DNA of 64,000 nucleotides from Mumia flava (GTDB taxonomy: Bacteria; Actinomycetota; Actinomycetes; Propionibacteriales; Nocardioidaceae): assembly GCF_002797495.1 (NCBI RefSeq), contig NZ_PGEZ01000002.1:806001-870000 (forward strand), in the 5' to 3' direction. Below are positions 22,401 to 30,009 of this stretch, in pieces. Below the pieces are notes generated by a model. It saw only the letters and a list, made by a program, of their open reading frames with translations. It had not been told where the DNA came from and searched no databases. The position numbers and the translations under genes were made by a program. Position 1 is the first letter of the stretch. Each line of letters begins with the position of its first letter.

Positions 22401-24176
22401 CGGCGGGTAGGTGGGGTCGATCGGGACGTACGCTCCGCCTGCCTTGAGCACCGCCAAGATGGCGACCGCCAGCGACGGCGAGCGGTCCACGAGCACCCCG
22501 ACGCGCGCGTCGCTCCGCACGCCTGTGGCGCGCAGCCGGTGCGCGAGCCGGTTCGCGCGGCGGTTCAGCTCGTCGTAGCTGGTGGCGACGCCGTCGCAGA
22601 TCACCGCCGGGGCGTACGGCGCGACCGCCACCCGGCGCTGGAACCGCTCGACGAACCCGACCACGTCGGGCGCGCTCGCGGGCTCGGCCGACGGGGTCGC
22701 CGGCACGCTCGCGCGCTCGATCGACGGGGCGCCGGTGGCGAGCTCGACGGCCCACACCGGCGTGTCGGGCTCGGTGACGAGCTCGCGCAGCACGCGCTGG
22801 AACTGGTCGGCCAGCAGCGCGACCGTGGAGGGGTCGAGAAGCTCGGTCATGTAGTGCCACTGGGTGAGCAGCGTGTCGCCGCTCGGCGTGACGTTGAGCG
22901 TGAGGTCGACCGACGTCTTGGCCGGCGCGATCGACACCGGCACGATGCGCAGCCCCGGCAGCTCCAAGGTCATGTCGGGCACCGCGATCACGTTGATCCA
23001 CATCGGGCTGAACGAGCTGCGCGTCGACTCGCGCCCGAGGCCGAGCTCCTCGGCCACGCGGTCGAACGGAAGGTCCTGGTGGTCCAGCGCGTTCGCCAGC
23101 GTCTCACGCGCCTCGCCGACGACCTCGCGCAGCGTCAGGTCGTCACGCAGCCGCAGCCGCAGCGGCAGCGGGTTGGCGAAGCTGCCGATCAGTCGCTGAG
23201 TCTCGGCGCGGGTGCGGCCCGAGACGAGCGAGCCCACGACGACGTCGTCCTCGCCCCCGTAGCGGTTCAGCAGCACCGAGCCCGCGGCGAGCAGCACGGT
23301 GAACAGCGACGCGCCCTCCTGCTCGCCGAAGCGGTGCACGGCGGCCGCCAGCTCAGCGGGCAGGTGCATGTCGTAGACGGCGCCTGCGTACGTCGGACGC
23401 GCCGGGTACGGTCGGTCGACGGGCAGCGCCGCCTCGGCGGGCATGCCCGCCAGCTGCTCGCGCCAGTGCCGGACCTCGAGCTCCTCGCGGTCCGCGTCGC
23501 GATGCGCGCGCTGCCACGCGGCGACGTCGCCGAACTGGACCTCGAGCGGCGGGAGCTCCCCGGTGCCCTCGCTGGTGCGACCGCGGTAGATCGCGGCCAG
23601 CTCCTCGACGATGATCGCCAGCGACCAGGCGTCGGACGCCGCGTGGTCGGCGGCGAACAGGGCGACGTGCACGTCCTGCTCCAGCGCGAGAAGCGTCACC
23701 CTCAGGCGTTGCGGATCGGCGTGGTCGAACGGGCGCGCGGCGTCGCTGCGGGCGGCCCGGGTGACCTCCTCGTCGCGGCGGGACGGCGGGACGCGGGTCA
23801 GGTCGGTCACCGGAGTCGGCACGGGCGTCACCGGCTGCACGACCTGGACCGGCGTGCCGTCCGCGCCGACCTCGATCGTCGTCCGCAGCACCTCGTGCCG
23901 CTCGAGGATCGTCGTGAGCACGTCGCTCAGCAGTGTCAGGTCGAGGCGGCCCTCCAGGCGGAGCGCGCCGGTGATGTTGTTGACCGAGCGGATCTGCCCG
24001 ACGGCCCACTCCCGGTGCTGCGCCACGCTGAGCGGCGTCGGGGCCGACCGGTCGCGCGGGACGATCCGATCGCTCGGGCCGTGTCCCCGCGCGGGGGCCA
24101 GCTCGGCCAGCCGCGCCTCGAGGACGGCACGCTGCTCGGCCGGCAGCGCGGTGATGCGGCTCTCCAGGTCGGTCAT
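19488..24176 (-). CDS. NRPS module C-A-PCP-E*, acidic specificity pocket
   Basis: This 1562-residue protein has an ATG overlapping the upstream TE stop (ATGA). C spans about 45-480 with DHAASDAWS: the first His is Asp177 and the catalytic His178 is kept. The A domain (about 510-990) has YTSGSTGRPKG, YGLTETT, YRTGD and NGKIDR. By eye the code is D-V-E-E-I-G-V-V-S-K. Two glutamates in the pocket suggest a basic side chain, consistent with the arginine-modifying enzymes in the cluster. The PCP reads GGDSI (Ser1055), typical before an epimerase. The final domain (about 1080-1540) has epimerase architecture with TVGWFS, but HHxxxDG reads HQLVVDA (Gln1237 replaces the catalytic His), and EGHGR is not recognisable (region reads DVTRSER). 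Epimerisation is doubtful. Confidence 0.92.
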   Translation of the reverse strand: MTDLESRITALPAEQRAVLEARLAELAPARGHGPSDRIVPRDRSAPTPLSVAQHREWAVGQIRSVNNITGALRLEGRLDLTLLSDVLTTILERHEVLRTTIEVGADGTPVQVVQPVTPVPTPVTDLTRVPPSRRDEEVTRAARSDAARPFDHADPQRLRVTLLALEQDVHVALFAADHAASDAWSLAIIVEELAAIYRGRTSEGTGELPPLEVQFGDVAAWQRAHRDADREELEVRHWREQLAGMPAEAALPVDRPYPARPTYAGAVYDMHLPAELAAAVHRFGEQEGASLFTVLLAAGSVLLNRYGGEDDVVVGSLVSGRTRAETQRLIGSFANPLPLRLRLRDDLTLREVVGEARETLANALDHQDLPFDRVAEELGLGRESTRSSFSPMWINVIAVPDMTLELPGLRIVPVSIAPAKTSVDLTLNVTPSGDTLLTQWHYMTELLDPSTVALLADQFQRVLRELVTEPDTPVWAVELATGAPSIERASVPATPSAEPASAPDVVGFVERFQRRVAVAPYAPAVICDGVATSYDELNRRANRLAHRLRATGVRSDARVGVLVDRSPSLAVAILAVLKAGGAYVPIDPTYPPERMAFLLADSGARVLVTEALLADAPVRADGWTTVLMDEAPRDEGSGPDDEDDLDPPAPSAAAYVVYTSGSTGRPKGAVIEHRSLAVFAADVVERLGLGTGDRFLQFASPSFDVLAEELFPTWLAGGAVVIPTKHLLSGEDDLASLVERERLTVMELPTAYWHEWVRELDRLGRELPAHLRLVIIGGERVLPERLALWRRTGVPLAHVYGLTETTVSSTFFRLDPVDPVAQWPNLPIGTPLPSADLRILDRRLRPVPAGGVGELYIGGISLARGYLGRPGLTAQRFVADPTRSGARLYRTGDLVRRRADGNLEFHSRVDTQVKIRGFRVEPTEVESVLTEHPGVAEAVVAVHEPAPGDRRLVAYVVPAGAPGVAAELRAFLAERLPGYLVPSAFVEVDALPLNANGKIDRARLPAPDRADAPTGAGFRAPTSATEKALAGIVAGVVGVAQVGVDDNFFEVGGDSILAIQVVAQAQQAGLRLTPYDLFANPSVGELAAVVEAGHTVDAEQTDVTGPAPLAPTQHWFCAAGLAEPAHWNTSVLVDLAVEVDPEVLREAVEAVVGHHDGLRQRLLLAGARTRARIAPRGDETPFAVHDLSVADDPDLRAAETCADLQRGLDPAVGPMVRVALLRLGRGRRDQLAVVAHQLVVDAASMRILLEDLETAVVQLAAGEPLRFLPKTTSWQSWARRLARYASSESVRGQRTYWSEVVTGGAGGQPRGRLPEDRTVEVGVDTEATTRTVSARLDPATTTTLLAAPERLACTVEEVLLAALGRTLEEWTGAERHLVDVTRSERTPLFDDVDVTRTVGWFSPRHPLALSAVGDDALASVKAALRAVPAGGTGWQLLAQTGEAPDAGPIDLAFGYTGSTTRPASGAFAVAAETIGTDRSPAGRRPHPLEVRAGGRDGELVVDWSFSELRHDAATVERLAARHAAEVRTLIGAQDADRATGDFPLARVDRAQLDGLLGRLAEG

Positions 24177-25018
24177 CTCGCCACTCCTTCGTCCGTGGGT
24201 CTCGAGCCCGCCTGCGCGTGCGCGGGCCCGCCGAGCGCGCGTCCGACGGCCTCGATCACGGCGGTCTCGGAGGCGTCGTCGAAGAAGTGCCCACACCCGA
24301 GCACGTCCATCGAGAACCCCGCCGTGGTCTCGTCGCGCCAGGCGCGCATCCGGTCGGGGCTCGCCTCGTCGTCGAGCTCCCCGGCGAACGCGTGGACGGG
24401 GATGTCGAGCGGGACGTCCGGATGGAAGCCGTGGGTGCTCAGCACCGTCAGGTCCGCCTCGAGGACGGGCAGCAGCGCGGCCAGCAGCGTCGGCTCGGCG
24501 AGCACCGACGGCGGGGTCCCGCCCATCTCCCGCACGTACCCTTCGAGACCGTCGTCGCGGCCCTCCCAGAGCCAGTCGCCGTCGTCGAGCGACGGCCCGC
24601 CGCTCGCCGCGACGAACAGGGCTCGCGGGCTGGGCAGGTCCCGCTCGCGCAGGGCGTGCGCGAGCGCCCACGCCACCCGGGCGCCCATGCTGAAGCCGTA
24701 GCAGGCGAAGGGCTGGTCGAGGGACGGCGTCAGCACGTCGATCAGCTCGTCCACCAGCGGACCCATCCGGTCGTGAGGGGTCTCCAGGAACCGGTCCGCC
24801 CGTCCCGGCAGCTGGACGCCCACGACCTCGACCGTCGAGTCGAGCATCGGCGGCCAGTGCCGGAAGATCGCCGCGCTGCCCCCGGCGTAGTGGAAGCACA
24901 GGAGCCGGGTCGGCGCCGGCCCCGACGGTGCTTCCGACGGCGCGCGCGACGGCGGGGAGAACCGCTTGAGCCAGCGCCGCTCGCGCTCGGTCCGCGTCGG
25001 CGCCGCCGTACCGGTCAT
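24173..25018 (-). CDS. Type II thioesterase, Ser nucleophile
   Basis: This 281-residue protein has an ATG overlapping the stop of the preceding thioesterase gene. It shows FHYAGGSAAIFRHW, the elbow GFSMG with Ser110, an acid near FAGELDDEASP and the histidine in GCGHFFDD. This is the canonical editing type II thioesterase (GrsT/SrfD family), which removes blocking acyl groups from carrier domains. It is the only free-standing thioesterase of the three in the window with the normal serine, so it is the best candidate for housekeeping editing. Confidence 0.92.
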   Translation of the reverse strand: MTGTAAPTRTERERRWLKRFSPPSRAPSEAPSGPAPTRLLCFHYAGGSAAIFRHWPPMLDSTVEVVGVQLPGRADRFLETPHDRMGPLVDELIDVLTPSLDQPFACYGFSMGARVAWALAHALRERDLPSPRALFVAASGGPSLDDGDWLWEGRDDGLEGYVREMGGTPPSVLAEPTLLAALLPVLEADLTVLSTHGFHPDVPLDIPVHAFAGELDDEASPDRMRAWRDETTAGFSMDVLGCGHFFDDASETAVIEAVGRALGGPAHAQAGSRPTDEGVAR

Positions 25019-25761
25019 GCGCGGACCCCGAGCGCCGTGCCCATCAGGTCGAGCAGGTCGTGCGGCGCCTCGATGAACCGGTGGTGGCTCCCCTCGAGCA
25101 GGACCGACGTCGTCTCTCCGCACGCCGCCCAGCCGCCCATCGTGTCGAACGGGATCTCGTCGTCGCCGGTCCAGCCGATCGCGGTGATCGGGCACGGAAG
25201 CCGCAGGGGCCGCGGCACGACGTAGCGCTTGTTGATCTCGACGTCGGCGCGAAGGACCTCGAGGTAGAGCTCGATCAGCTCGGCGGACGGCGTGCCACCG
25301 AGCTCGCGGATCAGCGTCTCCAGCTCGCCGCCGAGCTCACGGTCGTCCATCTCGAGGAACCGGCCGGCGGGACCGTCCTGGGGAGCGACCTCGGAGGAGA
25401 CGAACAGCGCGGCGGGACTCGGCATCCCCGTCCTGACCAGCTCGGCCGACGTCTCGTACGCCGCGAGCGCCGAGCCGCAGTGGCCGAAGAAGCCGAACGG
25501 CACGTCGAGCGCGGGCTGCAGCCCCTGCACCATCAGCGCGGCCAGCTCGGCGTAGGACGTGACGTTGGGCTCGGCGAAGCGCGACTCGTGCCCGGGAAGC
25601 TCGACGGGCAGGAACTCGACGCCGTCGCGCTCCTGCGGCCACTGGCGGTACATGCTCGCGCCGCAGCCGGAGTACGGGATGAGGAACACCCGTGCGCGCG
25701 CGGTACGCGACGGTGCACGGGGCAGCCAGCGGTTGCGGACGGGAGGTCGGGACGAGGACAT
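25015..25761 (-). CDS. Thioesterase-fold protein with GHCGS elbow, possible aminoacyl shuttle
   Basis: This 248-residue alpha/beta hydrolase uses ATG 25761 because GGAAGGG precedes it. An ATG 15 bases earlier is possible. It shows IPYSGCGASMYRQW and the nucleophile elbow GHCGS, with Cys95 at the Ser position and Ser in place of the last Gly. The histidine is in GSHHRF. It lies between the P450 (24 bases away) and the Ser-type TE (4-base overlap), in the operon holding the stand-alone A-PCP. Cys at this position is the hallmark of the SyrC/CmaE aminoacyl transferases, so transfer of the A-PCP cargo to the PCP-C-A*-PCP protein is a testable role. Confidence 0.88.
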   Translation of the reverse strand: MSSSRPPVRNRWLPRAPSRTARARVFLIPYSGCGASMYRQWPQERDGVEFLPVELPGHESRFAEPNVTSYAELAALMVQGLQPALDVPFGFFGHCGSALAAYETSAELVRTGMPSPAALFVSSEVAPQDGPAGRFLEMDDRELGGELETLIRELGGTPSAELIELYLEVLRADVEINKRYVVPRPLRLPCPITAIGWTGDDEIPFDTMGGWAACGETTSVLLEGSHHRFIEAPHDLLDLMGTALGVRA

Positions 25762-25785
25762 GGAGCACCCTTCCATGGAGCGGCC

Positions 25786-27057
25786 TCAGCCGGGGTGGGC
25801 AAGCGTCGCGGTGATGGGCAGCTGTCGGTAGCCGGAGACGAAGGTGGAGTGCAGCCGCTGCGCCTCGCCCGCGGGCTCGAACGCCGTGAACCGGGTCAAC
25901 AGCTCGGTGAACAGGGTGCGCAGCGTGACTCGTGCGACCGTGTGGCCGACGCAGTAGTGCGGGCCGATCCCGAACGCGAGGTGCTTGTTCGGCCGCCGTC
26001 GCAGGTCGAAGCGCTCCGGGTCCGCGAACACCGTGCCGTCGCGGTTCGCGGCCCCGAGCCAGCTGACCACGGCCTCGCCCGCCCGGATGCGGGTTCCGTG
26101 CACGACGACGTCGTCGACCGCGTACCGCATGAAGTGGCTGACCGGCGAGCCCAGGCGCAGGGCCTCCTCCACGGCCGTCGGGGTGGCGACGAGGTCCGCG
26201 GCCCACCGGTCGAGGGTCCCGTCGGCGATGCGCTCGGTCATCATGTAGTTGGGCGCGTGCGGCGTCGTGACCACCGCGCCGAGCAGCACGCTGTAGCAGT
26301 TCGACATCACCTCGCCGGGCGTCATCGTGCGCCCATCGACCTCGGTCGTGATCAGCACGCTGATGAGGTCGTCGCCGAGGTTGCGGCGCCGCTCGCGATA
26401 GATGTCCTGGAAGTACGCGAACAGCTCGCGATGAGCGGCATCGAGCGTCGCCTGCGTGCCCGCCGCGTGCTGGTAGGCGGGATCGTCGGCGGCGATGGAA
26501 GCAACCAGCAGCTCCCCCAGCCGCGGCCAGTCCGCGCGCGGGAGCCCCATGGACTCGCCGCCGATCGCGACCGGCAGCGCCAGCATCGCCTCGGCGAAGT
26601 CGAAGCCGCCGTCGGCGGCGAGCGGGGCCAGCGCCTCCCGCACGAGGCGGGTGATCGAGTCCTGCTGCTTCTCGATCGACTTGATGGCCAGCGCCTTCTG
26701 CAATCGCGCGCGCATCACGGTGTGCCGGGGCGGGTCGGTCGCGGCGATCTGCCGACCGCCGGCCGGGTCCTCGACGCCCAGGATGTTGATCATCGTCCCG
26801 CGCTCGGACGTGAACGCGTCGGCGTCACGCAGGACGCGGTCGACGTCGGCGTACGTCACCACCGACCAGAAGCCGTTGTGCTCGTCCACCTGTGTCCACT
26901 CGAGGTGGTCCTCCTCGCGCATCCGCGCCCAGGCCGTGCGGAACTCCAGGTCGGTGAAGGTCGAGGGGAGCGCCAGGTCGCGGGCGGCCTCGGCGACCGG
27001 GCACCCCGCCGGCGCCGTTGGAGGCGAGGCGACGTGCGCGCTAGTGGGCCGGTGCAT
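25786..27057 (-). CDS. Cytochrome P450, probable PCP-bound amino acid hydroxylase
   Basis: This 423-residue P450 has the heme loop FGIGPHYCVG and ExxR as EEALR. Its I-helix reads GAVVTTPHA, so the acidic residue of the usual AGxE/DTT pair is valine while the threonines are kept. The gene overlaps the end of the A-PCP gene by 17 bases, a pairing known from NikQ and NovI systems, where a stand-alone A-PCP presents an amino acid to a P450 for beta-hydroxylation. The valine-like A code suggests a beta-hydroxylated branched-chain residue. That product is inferred. Confidence 0.9.
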   Translation of the reverse strand: MHRPTSAHVASPPTAPAGCPVAEAARDLALPSTFTDLEFRTAWARMREEDHLEWTQVDEHNGFWSVVTYADVDRVLRDADAFTSERGTMINILGVEDPAGGRQIAATDPPRHTVMRARLQKALAIKSIEKQQDSITRLVREALAPLAADGGFDFAEAMLALPVAIGGESMGLPRADWPRLGELLVASIAADDPAYQHAAGTQATLDAAHRELFAYFQDIYRERRRNLGDDLISVLITTEVDGRTMTPGEVMSNCYSVLLGAVVTTPHAPNYMMTERIADGTLDRWAADLVATPTAVEEALRLGSPVSHFMRYAVDDVVVHGTRIRAGEAVVSWLGAANRDGTVFADPERFDLRRRPNKHLAFGIGPHYCVGHTVARVTLRTLFTELLTRFTAFEPAGEAQRLHSTFVSGYRQLPITATLAHPG

Positions 27058-28906
27058 CCGGGGCCTCCTCGGGGTTCGAGCCGGCCGCGCTCTCGCGGAG
27101 CTCCTTCGCGAGCTCGGCGATCGTCGGCCGGAGGTAGAGGGTGCGTGCGGGCAGGGTGGTGTCGAACTCAGCCGGGAGGGCTGCCAGCAGCTCGGCGGCG
27201 AGCAGCGAGTGGCCGCCGAGGTCGAAGAAGTTGTCCTCGATCCCGACCTTCTCGACGTCGAGCGCCTCGCTCCAGATGACCGCCAGCCGCTGCTCGACGG
27301 AGTCCGTGGGTGCCACGTACTCGTTCCAGACGTTGCGGGGGATCTTCTCCGACGGCAGCGCCGCGCGGTCCACCTTCCCGTTCGGGTTCAGCGGGATCTC
27401 GGGCCGCACGACGATCGCCCACGGCACCAGGTGGGCAGGGACCACGGCCTGCAGCCGCTCGCGCAGCGAGGCGCCGAAGTCCGTCCATGTCGACGGGTCG
27501 CGCTCCCCCGCGGCCACGTACGCGATCAGCCGGGTGTCGCCCGCCCCGTAGGTCCGCGGCACGACCGCGACCTGCGAGACGCCGGGCAGCCGCAGGATCT
27601 CCAGCTCCACGGCACTCGGCTCCACCCGGTAGCCGCGGATCTTGAGCTGCCGGTCGACGCGGCCGAGGTACTCGAGCGTGCCGTCGTCGGCCCAGCGCGC
27701 GAGGTCGCCGGTCCGATACATCCGACTGCCGGGGCCTGCCGCCGGATCGGGATCGGCGACGAACCGCAGCGCCGTGGCCGACGGCCGGTTCAGGTAGCCG
27801 AGCGCGACGCCCGTCCCGCCCACCCACAGCTCACCGACGTCGCCGTCGGCGACCGGGCACAGGTCGTCGCCGAGGACGGCGGCGGTGCTGCCGTCGATCG
27901 GGACGCCGATGGGCACCGTGGGCGCAGACCCGGGGTCGAGCGTCGTCCAGCACGTGCTGAACGTCGTGTTCTCCGTCGGCCCGTAGCCGTTCGTGAAGAC
28001 CATGCCGGGATGCGCGTCCATCACCCGACCGACGTGGGCCGGCGAGAGCACGTCACCGCCCGCGAGCAGGTGCCGGATCCCCGTGAAGCCCTCGAGATGG
28101 TGGGTCACCATCTGGTGGAACAGGCCCGCGGTCAACCACAGCACCGTCACGCCCTCGGCTCTCATCGCCTCGGTGAGATCGCCGAGGTCGAGGGTGTCGT
28201 GCAGCGGCGGCCCGAGTGCCAGCCGCAGCCCGCGCACGAGCGGCATCCAGATCTCGAACGTCGACACGTCGAAGCCGACGCGGGTCAGCTGGAAGAACAC
28301 GTCGTCGTCTCGGACGTCGATCCACGACGGCCTGTCGATGAGCCGGAAGACCGCCTGGTGCGAGACCACGACCCCCTTCGGGTCGCCGGTCGAGCCGGAG
28401 GTGTAGCAGACGTACGCGGGGCTCTGCGCCGTCGTCCGGGCCTCCATCGACGAGGACGGCGCGGGCTCGGCACCGTCCACGTCCACGTCCACGTCGACCG
28501 CGACGTCGACCTTCCCGCGGGACTGCGCGTCGACGACGGCGTGCCGGGCGCGGGCGTCGGCGAGGATCTTGGCCCGCTGGCCGTCCGGCTCGGCCGGGTC
28601 CAGGTAGAGGTAGGCGCCGCCGGCCCGCATCACCGCCGTCAGCGCGACGATCAGCTCGATCGACCGGTCCAGCACCACGGCGACGATGTCGCCGTGCGTC
28701 ACCCCGGCGCTCCGCAGTCGCCGCGCGATCATGTCCGAGCGGGCGTCGAGCTCGGAGTAGGTGAGCGTGCTGCCGTCGCGGCTGACGGCGATCGCGTCGG
28801 GCGTGCGACGCGCCTGCGCGACGACCAGGTCGTGGATGCAGCGGGTCTCGGTCACGGCGACGTCCCCCTCGTGCGTGGCGTCGTGGCCCCGCGCGTCAGC
28901 AGACAT
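27041..28906 (-). CDS. Stand-alone NRPS A-PCP, valine-like code
   Basis: This 621-residue protein has A (about 15-530) with YTSGSTGDPKG, NGYGPTENTT, YRTGD, LKIRGYRVEP and NGKVDR, and a PCP with LGGHSL (Ser567). By eye the specificity code is D-V-F-W-L-G-G-T-F-K, one step from the known valine code DAFWIGGTFK. A Val/Pro/Asp-rich linker (alternating VD) lies near residues 115-130. There is no C domain, so the residue must be passed on in trans. It overlaps the aminotransferase gene upstream by 11 bases and the P450 downstream by 17. Context suggests it loads a branched-chain amino acid for P450 oxidation and transfer. Confidence 0.93.
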   Translation of the reverse strand: MSADARGHDATHEGDVAVTETRCIHDLVVAQARRTPDAIAVSRDGSTLTYSELDARSDMIARRLRSAGVTHGDIVAVVLDRSIELIVALTAVMRAGGAYLYLDPAEPDGQRAKILADARARHAVVDAQSRGKVDVAVDVDVDVDGAEPAPSSSMEARTTAQSPAYVCYTSGSTGDPKGVVVSHQAVFRLIDRPSWIDVRDDDVFFQLTRVGFDVSTFEIWMPLVRGLRLALGPPLHDTLDLGDLTEAMRAEGVTVLWLTAGLFHQMVTHHLEGFTGIRHLLAGGDVLSPAHVGRVMDAHPGMVFTNGYGPTENTTFSTCWTTLDPGSAPTVPIGVPIDGSTAAVLGDDLCPVADGDVGELWVGGTGVALGYLNRPSATALRFVADPDPAAGPGSRMYRTGDLARWADDGTLEYLGRVDRQLKIRGYRVEPSAVELEILRLPGVSQVAVVPRTYGAGDTRLIAYVAAGERDPSTWTDFGASLRERLQAVVPAHLVPWAIVVRPEIPLNPNGKVDRAALPSEKIPRNVWNEYVAPTDSVEQRLAVIWSEALDVEKVGIEDNFFDLGGHSLLAAELLAALPAEFDTTLPARTLYLRPTIAELAKELRESAAGSNPEEAPDAPAH

Positions 28907-30005
28907 GGCGCACCCACCCGTCCGGGTCGGGCGCCGACCCGTGCTGGATGCCGAGCAGCTCCTCGCGCAGGCGGAGGGTGATCGGCCCGGGCCTGCCGTC
29001 GCCGACGGTCCAGCACTCGCGCTCCGACCTCACCGCGCCGACCGGGGCGATCACCGCGGCCGTCCCGCACGCGAACACCTCGGTGAGGGTGCCCGCGGCG
29101 CACTCCTCGCGCCACTCGTCGATCGAGATCTGACCTTCCACGGCGTCGTAGCCCAGTCGCGGGGCCAGCCTGAGCAGTGAGTCGCGCGTGATGCCGGGCA
29201 GCAGCGTGCCGGTGAGCGCCGGGGTCATCAGACGAGGTCGGGCGCCCTCGCGGGCAAAGACGAAGAAGAGGTTCATCCCGCCCATCTCCTCGACCCAGGA
29301 GTGCTCCATCGCGTCCAGCCAGACCACTTGGTCGCACCCGTGGGCGGTCGCCTCCAGCCCCGCGGCGAACGCACCCGCGTAGTTGCCTCCGGTCTTCGCG
29401 AATCCCGTGCCGCCACGGACCGCGCGGGTGAAGCTCGTCGACAGCCAGACGGTCAGCGACGTCGGCGGCCCGCCTCCGAAGTAGGCGGTGGCGGGTGACG
29501 CGACGACGCAGAACAAGAAGGTGCGCGACGGGTGGGTGAAGCCCAGCGCGGGGTCGGTCGCGATCATGAACGGCCGCAGGTACAGGCTCCGACCAGCCCC
29601 CTCGGGAACCCAGCCTCGGTCCTGGCTCACGAGCAGCTCGAGCGATTCGACGAAGACCTCGGGCGGGAGCTCGGGCATGGCCATGCGTCGCGCCGAGGCG
29701 TTGAACCGCGCCGCGTTCTCCTCCGGGCGGAAGAGCGTGATCGACCCGTCGTGCTGCCGGTACGCCTTCATCCCCTCGAACATCGCCTGGCCGTAGTGGA
29801 ACACCGATGTCGCCGGCTCCAGCGTGAAGGAGCCGTACGGCTCGAGCCGACCGTCGTGCCAGCCTCGCTCCGCGGACCAGCGCATCGTGACCATGTGGTC
29901 GGTGAAGGTCTGCCCGAAGCCGGGGTCCTCCAGCACCGCGGCGCGCTGCGCCGCGGGCAGCGGCCCGCTCGCCGGGTGGATCTCGAAGTCCGTCGTGGCC
30001 GTCAT
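28896..30005 (-). CDS. ilvE: Branched-chain amino acid aminotransferase
   Basis: This 369-residue class IV PLP enzyme shows FHYGQAMFEGMKAY, RPEENAARFNASA, the lysine in FAKTGGNYAGA, LDAMEHSWVEEMGGMN, and GTAAVIAPVG near the end. It interconverts branched-chain 2-oxo acids and Val, Leu or Ile. It lies four bases downstream of the MppP-like gene and overlaps the A-PCP gene with its valine-like code. A pathway copy that raises or modifies the branched-chain residue is therefore likely. A dedicated role with a non-proteinogenic oxo acid is possible. Confidence 0.93.
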   Translation of the reverse strand: MTATTDFEIHPASGPLPAAQRAAVLEDPGFGQTFTDHMVTMRWSAERGWHDGRLEPYGSFTLEPATSVFHYGQAMFEGMKAYRQHDGSITLFRPEENAARFNASARRMAMPELPPEVFVESLELLVSQDRGWVPEGAGRSLYLRPFMIATDPALGFTHPSRTFLFCVVASPATAYFGGGPPTSLTVWLSTSFTRAVRGGTGFAKTGGNYAGAFAAGLEATAHGCDQVVWLDAMEHSWVEEMGGMNLFFVFAREGARPRLMTPALTGTLLPGITRDSLLRLAPRLGYDAVEGQISIDEWREECAAGTLTEVFACGTAAVIAPVGAVRSERECWTVGDGRPGPITLRLREELLGIQHGSAPDPDGWVRHVC

Positions 30006-30009
30006 CGCC

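Noticed and set aside
20622-24701. Open frame of over 1300 codons on the plus strand opposite the C-A-PCP-E gene
   Set aside because: Shadow frame; the minus strand encodes clear NRPS motifs throughout, and this frame has none.
24177-24899. Upstream extension of the 19488-24176 NRPS to 24899
   Set aside because: The extension lies in a wrong frame of the thioesterase gene. The ATG at 24176 overlaps that gene's stop in the usual coupled manner and gives a normal NRPS N-terminus.
28478-28515. GTCCAC/GTCGAC repeats as operator sites
   Set aside because: They encode the alternating Val-Asp linker of the A-PCP protein and lie inside the gene.
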